DNA of 64,000 nucleotides, from assembly GCF_000773975.1 (NCBI RefSeq), contig NZ_JRUQ01000045.1, forward strand, positions 107,621-171,620. Reading direction: 5' to 3'. Every line of letters begins with the position of its first letter. The first letter of the stretch is position 1. This DNA comes from Erwinia typographi (GTDB lineage Bacteria; Pseudomonadota; Gammaproteobacteria; Enterobacterales; Enterobacteriaceae). The notes beneath the pieces are model-generated. The model saw only the letters and a list, made by a program, of their open reading frames with translations. It made no database searches and had not been told where the DNA came from. Of the stretch, positions 7,790 through 17,018 are shown piece by piece. The position numbers and the translations under genes were made by a program.

Positions 7790-8698
7790 ATGAATATTGA
7801 GCTACGTCACCTGCGCTACTTTATTGCGGTCGCCGAAGAGCTGCATTTCGGCCGCGCCGCGCGGCGTCTTAACCTCTCTCAGCCGCCGCTCAGCCAGCAG
7901 ATTCAAGGCCTGGAGCAGCAGATAGGGGCCAGGCTGCTGGCCCGCACCAACCGCAGCGTACAGCTGACGGCGGCAGGCGCGCAGTTTTTGATCGATGCCC
8001 GGCAAATTTTGCAGAATGTGGCTCAGGCAGCGGACAAGGCGGCCAGGCTACACCGTGGCGATTTGGGCGAGTTACGGATTGGATTTACCTCCTCCGCGCC
8101 TTTTATTACGGCGGTTTCGGATGCGCTTTTCACCTTTCGTCAGCGCTATCCCGCCGTGCATATTCAGATGCAGGAAATCAACACGCGCCAGCAGCTGGCG
8201 CCGCTGAATGAGGGGCGTCTCGATCTCGGCGTGATGCGCAATACGCCGTTACCTGACACGCTTGATCATCAGCTGATGCTGCGCGAACCGCTGTATGCGG
8301 TTTTTCCCCGCGCTCACCGACTGGCCGGAGAAGCGACGATTTCCGTCAGTGAACTTGCCCAGGAACCGTTTATTTTCTTCGACCCTCAGGTCGGCACCGC
8401 GCTTTACAGCGAAACGATGTCTCTTTTGCAGCGCTACGGTGTCTCGCCCAATATTGCTCAGGAAGTGGGCGAGGCGATGACTATTCTTGGCCTGGTTGCC
8501 ACTGGTCTTGGCGTCTCTATTCTTCCGGCCTCCTTTAGCCGCATCCGCCTGGATGAGGTGCGCTGGGTGGCGTTGCAAGAGGCGGATGCCCGGTCAGAGG
8601 TGTGGCTGGTCTGGGCGAAGCAGCGTGAAACTACCGCCCTGAGGGAACATATGAAGGCGCTGCTGCTGCCTGGCGATGCTGGATTAACAGGCGGCTGA
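7790..8698 (+). CDS. ynfL: LysR-family regulator YnfL
   Basis: A 302-residue LysR regulator. The N-terminal HTH is canonical (LRYFIAVAEELHFGRAARRL with LSQPPLSQQIQGLEQQIGAR). The effector domain follows from about residue 90, beginning LRIGFTSSA. Sequence and position (divergent from ynfM, upstream of mlc) match E. coli YnfL, whose ligand and regulon are poorly known. The most likely local target is ynfM. The C-terminus is slightly longer than that of E. coli YnfL. Confidence 0.9.
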   Translation: MNIELRHLRYFIAVAEELHFGRAARRLNLSQPPLSQQIQGLEQQIGARLLARTNRSVQLTAAGAQFLIDARQILQNVAQAADKAARLHRGDLGELRIGFTSSAPFITAVSDALFTFRQRYPAVHIQMQEINTRQQLAPLNEGRLDLGVMRNTPLPDTLDHQLMLREPLYAVFPRAHRLAGEATISVSELAQEPFIFFDPQVGTALYSETMSLLQRYGVSPNIAQEVGEAMTILGLVATGLGVSILPASFSRIRLDEVRWVALQEADARSEVWLVWAKQRETTALREHMKALLLPGDAGLTGG

Positions 8699-8779
8699 CG
8701 GCCTTTTATGTGCGGCAAATCACATTCCGAATCAAATATTTGACGCCACCCACGAAGTGTTTCACCATGGCGAAAAGCT

Positions 8780-8801
8780 TTATTTTGAGGCGCGAAAATA
8801 A
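8780..8801. promoter_or_regulatory. Mlc operator (autoregulatory box) upstream of mlc
   Basis: Perfect 7-bp arms TTATTTT (8780-8786) and AAAATAA (8795-8801) flank GAGGCGCG. This matches the recognised Mlc site pattern found upstream of ptsG, manX, malT and mlc itself. It lies 15-36 bp before the GTG start, downstream of a possible -35 (TTGACG, 8740-8745). Confidence 0.8.
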
Positions 8802-8815
8802 GTGGGAGCAGGGGT

Positions 8816-10033
8816 GTGATAGCGGACGGTCAGCCTGGCCACATTGACCAGATCAAACAGACTAATGCAGGGGCAGTATATCGACTGATCGATCGGTTTG
8901 GCCCCATTTCGCGTATCGAACTGGCCCGCAGAGCGCAGCTGGCCCCGGCCAGCATCACCAAAATTGTGCGGGAAATGCTGGAAGCGCACCTGGTGCAGGA
9001 GACCGAATTTCAGGAGGCGGGCAGCAGAGGGCGTCCGGCCGTGGGCCTGATTCTGGATACTCAGGCCTGGCACTATCTCTCGGTCCGCATCGGCAACGGC
9101 GACATTACCCTTTCTCTGAGGGATTTGAGCAGCCAGCTGGTAGCCGAAGACTTCTGCCCACTGCCCGTGGAGCAGCCGGAGCCGTTACTGAACCGCATCA
9201 TTGCTGAAATTGACGCCTTTTTTATTCGCCATCAGAAAAAGCTGGAGCGGCTGACGGCCATCGCCATCACGCTACCGGGCATTCTTAATGCGCATAGCGG
9301 CATCGTTCACCGTATGCCTTTCTATCAAGTCAGCGATATGCCTCTGGGCCCGGAGCTGGAAAAGCGCACCGGCCTGCCGGTCTATATTCAACACGATGTC
9401 TGCGCATGGACGCTGGCTGAATCTTTGTTTGGCGCCGCTCAGGAGGCCAAAAATGTCATTCAGGTGGTGATTGATCATCAGGTAGGCGCTGGAGTAATCA
9501 CTGGCGGCAGGCTGTTGCACAACGGCAGCAGCACGCTGGTCGAGATCGGCCATACCCAGGTCGATCCACAGGGAAAACAGTGCTACTGCGGCAATCACGG
9601 TTGCCTTGAGACGGTTGCCAGCAGCGAAAATCTGCTGGAGCTGGCCGCCAGCAGGCTGAAAAATGGCAGCCCCGGCAGCCAGATCGGTTCTCCTCTTACC
9701 CTTGAGACACTCTGCGAGGCGGCGCTGGCTGGCGACCCGCTGGCCACCGAGCTGATTAGCGGCGTGGGGCAAAGCGTGGGGCGGATTGTGGCGATCATGG
9801 TTAATCTGTTTAATCCACAAAAAATTCTGATTGGTTCCCCCTTAAACCGCGCTAAAGAGATCCTTTACCCGGCCATTACCGACTGCATTCGCCGCCAGGC
9901 GCTGCCGACCTATAGCCAGCAAATCGAAGTTGAGCCGACACACTTTGATAACATCGGCACGATGCCGGGGGCGGCGCTGGTGAAAGATGCCCTTTATAAC
10001 GGTACTCTACTGGTTAAGCTGCTACAGGGCTGA
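8816..10033 (+). CDS. mlc: ROK-family transcriptional repressor Mlc
   Basis: A 405-residue global repressor of sugar-uptake genes that responds to the PTS: membrane-bound dephosphorylated EIICB-Glc sequesters Mlc during glucose transport. It aligns with E. coli Mlc (406 residues) from end to end, including QPGHIDQIKQTNAGAVYRLI at the start and FNPQKILIGSPL near the end. The N-terminal HTH includes ASITKIVREMLEAHLVQE. The zinc-binding cluster CYCGNHGC is at residues 256-263, with the preceding EIGHTQVD histidine. The start is a GTG, as in E. coli. A perfect Mlc box just upstream indicates autorepression. bioD2 follows on the same strand. Confidence 0.96.
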   Translation: MIADGQPGHIDQIKQTNAGAVYRLIDRFGPISRIELARRAQLAPASITKIVREMLEAHLVQETEFQEAGSRGRPAVGLILDTQAWHYLSVRIGNGDITLSLRDLSSQLVAEDFCPLPVEQPEPLLNRIIAEIDAFFIRHQKKLERLTAIAITLPGILNAHSGIVHRMPFYQVSDMPLGPELEKRTGLPVYIQHDVCAWTLAESLFGAAQEAKNVIQVVIDHQVGAGVITGGRLLHNGSSTLVEIGHTQVDPQGKQCYCGNHGCLETVASSENLLELAASRLKNGSPGSQIGSPLTLETLCEAALAGDPLATELISGVGQSVGRIVAIMVNLFNPQKILIGSPLNRAKEILYPAITDCIRRQALPTYSQQIEVEPTHFDNIGTMPGAALVKDALYNGTLLVKLLQG

Positions 10034-10162
10034 TTCCCGACACTGAGTAACAAAATATTGCGCTAACGCAAACCGCTATTCTGCCGCCTGTCTTAACATA
10101 GCTTCTCTTAACAGTTTATGGTTTTTAATCAATCTAATCGGCAGCGGCCGGCGGAGAGCATG

Positions 10163-10831
10163 ATGAAGCAGATATTTGTCACTGGCACCGATACCGGGGT
10201 GGGGAAAACAGTGGTCAGTCGCGCGCTCCTGCAAAAACTTACCGAAGGTAATAAAAATACGGTGGGTTATAAGCCTGTAGCGAAAAGTAGTCAGCAAACG
10301 GAAATGGGGCCGAGGAATAAAGACGCGCTGGTTTTGCAGTCCTCCTCTTCGCTGCAACTGCCTTATGCCGCCATCAATCCTTACACTGTGCTGGACGATG
10401 AAGTCAGCACCAGCCAGGATATCTGCATTGATTATGCGGTGCTGAGCAGCGGCCTCAAGGCTTTGGCAGTACAGTCAGACCATGTGGTGGTGGAAGGCAC
10501 GGGCGGCTGGCGCAGCCTGATGAGCGACTTAAGGCCGCTGTCGGAGTGGGTTGTGGAGGAAAGGCTGCCGGTGGTGATGGTGGTGGGCATCAAGCTTGGC
10601 TGCCTGAGCCACGCGATTTTAACCGCTGAAGCGATAGTGAATGACGGCCTGCCATTGCTGGGCTGGGTTGCCAACCGCATTAATCCGGGACTGGCGCACT
10701 ATGCCGAGATTATTGAGGTGCTGAGCAGCAAGCTTCAGGCGCCTCTGCTGGGCGAGCTGCCCTATCTGCCGAGAGCCGAAACGCGCGATCTGGCGAAATA
10801 TCTCGATCTGACGCCGCTGAACCTCGCATAA
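10163..10831 (+). CDS. bioD2: Dethiobiotin synthetase paralogue BioD2 (YnfK)
   Basis: About 222 residues; an ATP-dependent carboxylase-type ligase that would convert 7,8-diaminopelargonate and CO2 to dethiobiotin. The P-loop GTDTGVGKT is at residues 8-16. VVVEGTGGWRSLMSDLRPLSEWV and GWVANRINPGLAHY are characteristic of the YnfK branch. The chosen ATG at 10163 sits 6 bases after GGAG; the ATG at 10160 is too close. The position after mlc is as in E. coli. The main bioD would be in the biotin operon, outside this window, so this is probably a second copy of uncertain physiological need. Confidence 0.9.
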   Translation: MKQIFVTGTDTGVGKTVVSRALLQKLTEGNKNTVGYKPVAKSSQQTEMGPRNKDALVLQSSSSLQLPYAAINPYTVLDDEVSTSQDICIDYAVLSSGLKALAVQSDHVVVEGTGGWRSLMSDLRPLSEWVVEERLPVVMVVGIKLGCLSHAILTAEAIVNDGLPLLGWVANRINPGLAHYAEIIEVLSSKLQAPLLGELPYLPRAETRDLAKYLDLTPLNLA

Positions 10832-10863
10832 AAACAGCAGCGGCCTGAGTGCCGCTGCTGTTT
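10832..10863. terminator. Bidirectional terminator between bioD2 and osmV
   Basis: A 13-bp stem AAACAGCAGCGGC/GCCGCTGCTGTTT with the 6-nt loop CTGAGT lies between converging genes. Confidence 0.8.
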
Positions 10864-10879
10864 CTGACTTCTGCCTGCG

Positions 10880-12019
10880 TTATGCCGGATTTAATGCACG
10901 CCGCGTGCGGCCAGAACTGAGATAGTCCGCAATGTAATCCTGCGAAATTTCCCCACTGTAACGGCCATCCTCATCAACAATCGGCATCCAGGTGGTGTTG
11001 TGCTCATAGAGCTTTGACAGCACCACGCGCAGGTTTTCCTCTGCGCGTCCGGTAGCCTTGAAGGTATGCAGCATATCTACGCAGGTTCCGCTGGCCCCGC
11101 GTGCTTCGCGGCGCTTCACAAACCCTAACGGCTTGCCGTCGTCATCGACCACGGTGATCGAGCGCATATCGTTATCGTCCATCATGGCAAACGCTTCGGC
11201 AAGCGACGTCGAGCGCTTAACGGTAATGGTCGGCTGCTGGTCGGTCACGTCGCCCGCAGAGACCAGCAGCAGGCGCTTCAGCGTGCGGTCCTGGCCGACA
11301 AACGAGCCGACGAAATCATTGCGCGGCTTCGCCAGCAGCTCATCCGGGCTGGCGCACTGCACAATCTTACCCTGGCCGAATACCGCGATACGGTCGCCGA
11401 GCTTAAGCGCCTCATCAATATCATGGCTGACCAGCATCACGGTTTTTTTCAGCTGGCGCTGCATATCGAGAAACTCGTTCTGGATCACTTCGCGGTTGAT
11501 CGGGTCAACCGCGCCAAACGGCTCATCCATCAGCAATACCGGTGGATCGGCAGCCAGTGCGCGGATCACGCCGATACGCTGCTGCTGGCCGCCGGACATC
11601 TCGCGCGGATAGCGGTGCAGGAAAGTTTTCGGCTCCAGCGCCACCATGCTCATCAACTCGCTGGCGCGTTCGTGACAGCGTTTCTTATCCCAACCGAGCA
11701 TCCGTGGCACCACGGTAATGTTCTCTTCAATAGTCATATTCGGGAACAGGCCAATCTGCTGGATCACGTAGCCAATGTTGCGGCGCAGGGTAACGGTATC
11801 CAGGCCGCTGGTGTCTTCGCCATTGATCAGAATTTTGCCGCTGGTTGAGGGGATCAGCCGGTTGATCATCTTCAGCGTGGTGGATTTGCCACAGCCGGAA
11901 GGGCCGAGCAGCACGCACATTTCGCCTTCCGGCACGTTCAGGGTGACGTTGTCGACGGCATTGATACTGGTGCCATTCTTCTGGGTAAATGTTTTGGTGA
12001 GATTTTCGAGTTTTATCAT
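10880..12019 (-). CDS. osmV: OsmU-type osmoprotectant ABC transporter, ATP-binding protein with CBS domains
   Basis: A 379-residue ATPase of the quaternary-amine uptake type. Walker A is GPSGCGKST at residues 39-47, the signature is MSGGQQQR and Walker B is VLLMDEP. From about residue 250 a tandem CBS-domain pair follows (ITVVDDDGKPLGFVKRR, MPIVDEDGRYSGEIS), which in OpuA/OpuC transporters senses ionic strength. The ATG overlaps the osmW stop by one base (TAATG), indicating tight coupling. It is the last gene of the osmY-X-W-V operon. The best match is the Salmonella OsmU system, which imports glycine betaine and related solutes. Substrate assignment is by homology. Confidence 0.9.
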   Translation of the reverse strand: MIKLENLTKTFTQKNGTSINAVDNVTLNVPEGEMCVLLGPSGCGKSTTLKMINRLIPSTSGKILINGEDTSGLDTVTLRRNIGYVIQQIGLFPNMTIEENITVVPRMLGWDKKRCHERASELMSMVALEPKTFLHRYPREMSGGQQQRIGVIRALAADPPVLLMDEPFGAVDPINREVIQNEFLDMQRQLKKTVMLVSHDIDEALKLGDRIAVFGQGKIVQCASPDELLAKPRNDFVGSFVGQDRTLKRLLLVSAGDVTDQQPTITVKRSTSLAEAFAMMDDNDMRSITVVDDDGKPLGFVKRREARGASGTCVDMLHTFKATGRAEENLRVVLSKLYEHNTTWMPIVDEDGRYSGEISQDYIADYLSSGRTRRALNPA

Positions 12020-12666
12020 TATCTAATCCCCTTGGGAGTCAGCGCCAGCTGCAGGCGGTGCAGCAGCCAGTCGAGAATAATAGCCAGCAGACAAATCATT
12101 AGCGCGCCCGCAATCAACATGCGGATATCGCTGCCGCTGATGCCGTCCAGCAGCAGCAGACCCAGGCCGCCAGCGCCAATCACTGCGGCAATCGCCATGA
12201 CGCCAACGTTCATCACCACCGCGGTGCGGATACCGCCAAAAATCACCGGCATCGCCATGGGAATTTCTACCCAGCGCAGACGCTGCATAAACGTCATGCC
12301 GATACCGCGTCCTGCTTCGCGTAATCCCGGCGGGATATTCTCCAGTGCGGTGTGGGTGTTACGCACAATCGGCAGCAGAGAATAGAGGAACACGGCGGTG
12401 ACCGCAGGCAGCACGCCAATCCCCTGACCGATCATCGAAAACAGCGGGATCATCAGGCCAAACAGCGCGATAGAGGGGATGGTCAGTACGATGGTTGCCA
12501 GACCCAACACCGGCGTTGCCAGCCATTTATAGCGTACAATCACCACGCCAAGCGGGACGCCAATAATAATCGCCAGCCCGACGGCCAGCCCCACCAGCCA
12601 CAGATGCTGGAAGGTCAGGGAGGCTAAATAACTCCAGTTATCAATAATATAATGGATAGTATCCAT
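12019..12666 (-). CDS. osmW: OsmU-type ABC transporter permease
   Basis: A 215-residue inner-membrane permease with about five to six segments and the binding-protein-dependent transport motif around GLREAGRGIGMTFMQRLRWVEIPMAMPVIFGG (the EAA loop that contacts the ATPase). It lies between the substrate-binding protein gene (9 bp upstream) and the ATPase gene (1-bp overlap). It probably forms a heterodimer with the OsmY-like permease encoded at 13624. Confidence 0.9.
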   Translation of the reverse strand: MDTIHYIIDNWSYLASLTFQHLWLVGLAVGLAIIIGVPLGVVIVRYKWLATPVLGLATIVLTIPSIALFGLMIPLFSMIGQGIGVLPAVTAVFLYSLLPIVRNTHTALENIPPGLREAGRGIGMTFMQRLRWVEIPMAMPVIFGGIRTAVVMNVGVMAIAAVIGAGGLGLLLLDGISGSDIRMLIAGALMICLLAIILDWLLHRLQLALTPKGIR

Positions 12667-12675
12667 ACTGCCTCC

Positions 12676-13602
12676 TTAGAGTAAGCCTTTCGATTTCAGG
12701 AAATCACTCGCCACCTGCTGCGGAGACTGATGGTCGATATCAACGCGCTTGTTCATTTCGGTAATCGCCTCATCGGTGATAAACGGTGACAGGGTATTCA
12801 GCGCATCGGCCAGGCCCGGATGGGAATCCAGCGTTTCTTTGGTCACCACCGGCGTTACCGCATAGCTTGGGAAGAAGTTTTTATCATCCTTCAGCACCTT
12901 CAGATCGAAACCTTTTACGCGGCCATCGGTCGTGTAGATGAGGCCTGCATCAACAAACCCATCGCGGATGGCGTTATAAACCAGACCAGGATCCATCTGG
13001 CGGATCTGCGGACGATCCAGCGCCATGTCGTAGGCTTTTTGCAGCGGCTTCATGCCGTCGGAGCGCCCGGCAAACTCAAGGTCCAGCCCCAGCATCCAGT
13101 TATGGTCGGGGTCGTTCTTGCGGATATCCTCAATTTTCGCCACCAGCTGAGAAATCGTGTCGATGTGTTCGGCATCGGCGCGTTTACGCTGCATGGCGAA
13201 GGCATAGGTGTTGTTCATTGGCGCCGGATTCAGCCAGATCAAACCCAGCCTGGCATCCAGCTTTTTCACCGTGTCATAGGCCTCTTTCGAGGACATCGGC
13301 TTATTGATATGGTTGAAAATAATCAGCGAGGTGCCGGTATATTCCCAGGTCATATCAATCTGTTTGTTGATCATCGCGTTGCGACCGATGGTGGTCGCAA
13401 TATTGGTTTTTGCTTCAATCTGAAAACCTTTCTTGCGCAAGTATTGCGTGGTCATCGCAGAAAGAATGTGTTGCTCGGTAAAGCTTTTTGTCGCCATCAC
13501 AATCGGCGCGGCGGCGGCAGAAACGCTGGCGGTCATTGCCAGCGTAGCGCCCAGCGCCAGGGCGGTATGTCGAACCCAGCGGGTTAATGAGGCCTTAGCC
13601 AT
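12676..13602 (-). CDS. osmX: OsmU-type periplasmic osmoprotectant-binding protein
   Basis: A 308-residue secreted binding protein. A signal peptide occupies about residues 1-31 (ending SVSAAAA), and an OpuAC-type domain begins [14 protein letters not shown]. The WEYTGTSL segment and the aromatic residues around it are typical of OsmF/YehZ/OpuCC proteins that cage quaternary amines. It lies within an operon between two permease genes. It should capture glycine betaine or a related solute in the periplasm; the exact ligand is inferred. Confidence 0.9.
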   Translation of the reverse strand: MAKASLTRWVRHTALALGATLAMTASVSAAAAPIVMATKSFTEQHILSAMTTQYLRKKGFQIEAKTNIATTIGRNAMINKQIDMTWEYTGTSLIIFNHINKPMSSKEAYDTVKKLDARLGLIWLNPAPMNNTYAFAMQRKRADAEHIDTISQLVAKIEDIRKNDPDHNWMLGLDLEFAGRSDGMKPLQKAYDMALDRPQIRQMDPGLVYNAIRDGFVDAGLIYTTDGRVKGFDLKVLKDDKNFFPSYAVTPVVTKETLDSHPGLADALNTLSPFITDEAITEMNKRVDIDHQSPQQVASDFLKSKGLL

Positions 13603-13623
13603 GTTTCGCTCCTTGTTGTTCTT

Positions 13624-14349
13624 TTACGCGGCCGTATGAGGACTTAACAGGCGGCCAAGGCCAGCCAGCAGCAAATCGAGGATCAGCGCGAACAGCGCGG
13701 TAGCGGCGGCGCCCAGGATCAGCGTAGGGAAGTCGTTAAGATAGATACCGGGGAAAATCAGCTCGCCGTAGCTGCTGGCACCAATAAGGAACGCCAGCGG
13801 CGCGGTGCCCACGTTAATTGCAGTCGCGACGCGGATGCCGGAAAGCATCACCGGCCAGGCGTTGGGCAGCTCAACCTGGCGCAGACGCTGGCCTTTGGTC
13901 ATGCCAATGCCGTTGGCGGCCTCAATCAGCGAGGCAGGAACGGAACAAAGGCCAGAGTAGGTGTTACGCACAATGGGCAGCAAAGAAGCCAGGAACAGGG
14001 CCACGATAGCCGGGCGATCGCCAATGCCGATAATGACCATGGCCAGCGCCAGTACGGCCAGCGGAGGAAGGGTGTTACCGACGTTAAAAATTTGCATAAC
14101 GTATTCCGCCCACTTACGGGCGAAGGGGCGACTGAGGATAATCCCGCTGGGAATGCCGACCAGCAGGGCGAACAGCATCGACCAGAACACCAGCAGCATG
14201 TGCTGCTGCCCCAGGTAAATCAAATCGACCTGGCGGGCTTTGATCGTCGCAGGGCCAAGCCCATAGACCAGCAGGCCGATAATGACGGCGATAAACAGCA
14301 CGGCGAGTGCCGCACGCCGGAAGAGCGTTTGGTTTTGCATGAATTCCAT
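13624..14349 (-). CDS. osmY: OsmU-type ABC transporter permease, first gene of operon
   Basis: A 241-residue permease of the same family as the one at 12019, with an EAA-like loop (SLIEAANGIGMTKGQRLRQVELPNAWPVMLSGI) and about six membrane segments. It is the promoter-proximal gene. The start may be the ATG at 14349 or the one nine bases downstream at 14340, which has the better distance from AGGGAG. The name here follows the Salmonella osmU convention and should not be confused with the unrelated periplasmic protein OsmY of E. coli. Confidence 0.88.
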   Translation of the reverse strand: MEFMQNQTLFRRAALAVLFIAVIIGLLVYGLGPATIKARQVDLIYLGQQHMLLVFWSMLFALLVGIPSGIILSRPFARKWAEYVMQIFNVGNTLPPLAVLALAMVIIGIGDRPAIVALFLASLLPIVRNTYSGLCSVPASLIEAANGIGMTKGQRLRQVELPNAWPVMLSGIRVATAINVGTAPLAFLIGASSYGELIFPGIYLNDFPTLILGAAATALFALILDLLLAGLGRLLSPHTAA

Positions 14350-14675
14350 TCTCCCTGAATAACCGGATAGTGATAACGCCGGAAGCGGTTAAAAATGTGA
14401 CGTTAAACGCTTTTTCTGGATAAAGGGTTAGAAAGCGCCTTAAAACCTATAGCAGCCGTAACGCGACAGTGCCAGGATTTAAGCCTAAAATCAGTGGGAT
14501 AGTTTTTGCGCAAACCCCGGGCAATCCCTTACCGGCACTGGTCTGGATTCAATGAAAATATTTTATCGATCTTTTGGTGACACTGTCACAACTGGTGGAG
14601 CCCGGCATTAGCACATTTCGGAAACTGCTCAGCGAAATCCAGGCCAGAATAGAAGGGAGTTAAGCAAGGAGTCCT
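14350..14675. other. Divergent control region between the osmU operon and the DHA2 transporter gene
   Basis: This 326-bp spacer has no credible gene. It must carry the osmU promoter on the minus strand and the transporter promoter on the plus strand. The only structured element I see is an inverted repeat GTGACA-C-TGTCAC at 14577-14589, about 90 bp before the transporter start, a possible operator. Confidence 0.45.
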
Positions 14676-16130
14676 ATGTCTGAATCCGTTCACCACCAGA
14701 TAACCCATCGCCACTGGATACTGGTTGCCGCCATGCTGGCGATGTTTATGGCCGCGATAGAAGTGACCATCGTCGCGACGGCCATGCCGACCATTATTGC
14801 CGAGCTTGGCGGTTTTTCGCAGTTTGGCTGGGTATTCTCCATCTATCTGCTGACGCAGGCGGTCAGCGTGCCGATCTACGGCCGTCTGGCCGACCTTTGG
14901 GGCAGAAAACGCGTCTTTTTTATCGGTACATCGCTGTTTTTAATCGGATCGGTGCTGTGCGGCTTTGCTTCCCAGATGGGCTGGCTAATCCTGTTCCGGG
15001 CGATGCAGGGGCTGGGGGCCGGAGCCATTATGCCGCTGACTTCCACCATTATCGCCGATGTCTATCCGCCCAGGGAGCGCGCCAGCATTCAGGGCTGGCT
15101 CTCCAGCGTCTGGGGCGTTGCGGCCATTATTGGCCCGCTAACCGGCGCCTGGATTGTGCAGCACTTCAGCTGGGCGCTGATCTTCTGGGTAAACGTGCCG
15201 ATTGGCATTATCTCAATGCTGATGCTCGCCAGGTGGTTTCCTGAATCGCGCAGGGAGCAAACGCAGAGGCTCAATCTGACCGGCAGCGGCTGGCTGATGC
15301 TGACCGTCAGCGCGCTGCTGACCGCGCTGTTGCAGGCCGAAACGCTGGGGTACTGGGTTGTCGCGCTGTTCGCCGTCGCGCTGCTGGCAGGCTACGCCCT
15401 GATGCGTCATGAGGTCCGCGCCGATGAACCGCTGTTCCCGATGGCGATCTGGCGTAGCCGCACGCTGGTCGCCGGTAATGCCGGAAACCTGGTGATTGGC
15501 GCGGCGATGATGGGGATCAGCGCATTTCTGCCGACGTGGATTCAGGGCGTTAACGGCGGTACGCCTCTGCAAGCGGGCAGCGCGCTGGCGATGATGTCAA
15601 TCGGCTGGCCGCTCGCCAGTATGCTAAGCGGCAGGCTGATGCAGCGCACCTCCTACCGTTTTACCGCTCAGCTTGGCTCCGTACTGCTGATTCTGGGCAC
15701 GGCGATGCTGCTCACGCTGCACAGCAACAGTACGGCCTGGCAGGCGGGTATTTCTGCTTTTGTGATTGGCACCGGCATGGGGATGACCAGCACCACGTTC
15801 CTGATTGCGGTGCAAAATACGGCTGAGTTTCATATCCGTGGGATCTGCACCGCGTCAATTATGTTCAGCCGGATGCTTGGCTCCGCGTTGGGGACGGCGG
15901 TGATGGGGGCGGTGCTGAACTATAACCTGATGACCCGGCTGCCCGGCCATCGCGATCCGGTGCAGCAAATTATGTCGCAGCCGCAGCGTGACGCGCTGAG
16001 TCACGGCAGTTTACAGCAGATGGTCAGTGAAATTGCGCTGTCGCTGCACTGGGTGTTTGCCGTTTCGCTGGCGATTGCCGTGGCGAGTTTGCTGATTGCC
16101 AGACTTATCCCGGCGATCAGGCCGCATTAG
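14676..16130 (+). CDS. MFS multidrug transporter, DHA2 family
   Basis: A 484-residue transporter with about 14 predicted membrane segments. The DHA2 signatures are present: the acidic first helix with FMAAIEVTIVATAMPTI, motif A GRLADLWGRKRVF, and motif C-like GAGAIMPLTSTIIAD plus GPLTGAWIVQHFSW. Such proton antiporters export drugs or metabolites. No membrane-fusion partner (EmrA-like) is adjacent, so it would act as a single component. The ribosome site AAGGAG is well placed. The substrate is unknown. Confidence 0.87.
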   Translation: MSESVHHQITHRHWILVAAMLAMFMAAIEVTIVATAMPTIIAELGGFSQFGWVFSIYLLTQAVSVPIYGRLADLWGRKRVFFIGTSLFLIGSVLCGFASQMGWLILFRAMQGLGAGAIMPLTSTIIADVYPPRERASIQGWLSSVWGVAAIIGPLTGAWIVQHFSWALIFWVNVPIGIISMLMLARWFPESRREQTQRLNLTGSGWLMLTVSALLTALLQAETLGYWVVALFAVALLAGYALMRHEVRADEPLFPMAIWRSRTLVAGNAGNLVIGAAMMGISAFLPTWIQGVNGGTPLQAGSALAMMSIGWPLASMLSGRLMQRTSYRFTAQLGSVLLILGTAMLLTLHSNSTAWQAGISAFVIGTGMGMTSTTFLIAVQNTAEFHIRGICTASIMFSRMLGSALGTAVMGAVLNYNLMTRLPGHRDPVQQIMSQPQRDALSHGSLQQMVSEIALSLHWVFAVSLAIAVASLLIARLIPAIRPH

Positions 16131-16156
16131 GCGGGGAATAAGGGGTTAGAGAGTAA

Positions 16157-16183
16157 TCAGGGGCAACGCGCTGTTGCCCCTGA
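16157..16183. terminator. Hairpin between the DHA2 transporter and ynfD genes, probable terminator
   Basis: An 11-bp perfect stem TCAGGGGCAAC/GTTGCCCCTGA with a 5-nt loop lies between converging genes. There is no strong T-run on either side, so its efficiency is uncertain. Confidence 0.6.
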
Positions 16184-16186
16184 GGA

Positions 16187-16480
16187 TCAGGAGGAAGGGG
16201 CATCCTGAGAGGTTCCGGTGCTGGCTGGAACGGCATCGCTTTCCGCGCCGTTGCGCTTGTAAACGATTTTTTGCGTGTCATTTTCACAGTGGCCGACAAC
16301 CTGGCCTCCGGCCTGGTCAGCCTGATCGTTAGGCACAATCTCCAGGGTAAAGCCGTCAGACGGCACGCCATTGTTAATGATTTTTTGGTTAATATCCGCT
16401 TTCACCGTTTCACACGAGGCTATCGCGGTCAGCGGAGCGGCAACAACCAGAACCGCTAACATCCAATTAATACGTTTCAT
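16187..16480 (-). CDS. ynfD: DUF1161 secreted protein YnfD
   Basis: A 97-residue periplasmic protein with a signal peptide to about residue 22 (ending AIAS). The conserved DUF1161 region reads CETVKADINQKI, GFTLEIVPNDQAD and VVGHCENDTQKIVY. Two cysteines (in SCETV and GHCEN) may form a disulfide. The last 20 residues are Ser/Thr/Ala-rich and extend beyond the conserved part. Function is unknown. Neighbouring ynfB and ynfA are also neighbours of ynfD in E. coli. Confidence 0.9.
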   Translation of the reverse strand: MKRINWMLAVLVVAAPLTAIASCETVKADINQKIINNGVPSDGFTLEIVPNDQADQAGGQVVGHCENDTQKIVYKRNGAESDAVPASTGTSQDAPSS

Positions 16481-16541
16481 TATCTCATCCCTTATTTTAC
16501 TGGACCTTAGTACCTGCGCTAACTATAGCAGCTGTTGCCGA

Positions 16542-16889
16542 TCAGGGCGCAACCGGGCGACCGGTACGGCGATCAAGACAGCGAAGGGTATTGGGTTCCC
16601 AGTAGGCGTTTACGTTCAGACTTTGATCGCAGGCATCGCGGGTATCCACGGCGCGATCGGCCTTATCGAAATCTTTCTCAACGCGGGTATTCACCTTATT
16701 GCGCAGACGGTGAGTGTCATCCCATTGCTCTTTTTCCTGCCGGGCCTGCTCATTGCTCAACGCGTTGTTACCATCCTGAATGATCAGGCGGTTGGTCTGC
16801 GCCTGAGCAACAGGCTGAAGGCTGAACAAGGCGCCCAAAAGCACCGCGGGCAGAGCGACCTTGCTCAGATGTTTTTGCCATTGTTTCAT
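16542..16889 (-). CDS. ynfB: DUF1283 secreted protein YnfB
   Basis: About 115 residues from the ATG at 16889, which is preceded by AAGGAA; an upstream in-frame start has no ribosome site. A signal peptide runs to QPVAQAQ. The mature protein carries the DUF1283 pattern [20 protein letters not shown], then [21 protein letters not shown] and a C-terminal CLDRRTGR. It is predicted periplasmic and of unknown function. It is divergent from ynfA, as in E. coli. Confidence 0.88.
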   Translation of the reverse strand: MKQWQKHLSKVALPAVLLGALFSLQPVAQAQTNRLIIQDGNNALSNEQARQEKEQWDDTHRLRNKVNTRVEKDFDKADRAVDTRDACDQSLNVNAYWEPNTLRCLDRRTGRPVAP

Positions 16890-17018
16890 CGTCAATTCCT
16901 TGGTTTCTTTGTTGAACGCTAATCTTAGCGGTAAACGCATGTACAGTTTAGTATATCATCTGCCCGGAAAGGCTCACCAGTCTGCCTCACCTTCGTTTAG
17001 CTTTCAGAGAGTGAATGT

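Noticed and set aside
12676..14349. Identification of the last two osmU genes with E. coli proX/proW
   Set aside because: The operon has two different permeases and an OpuCC/OsmF-type binding protein, unlike the single-permease proU layout.
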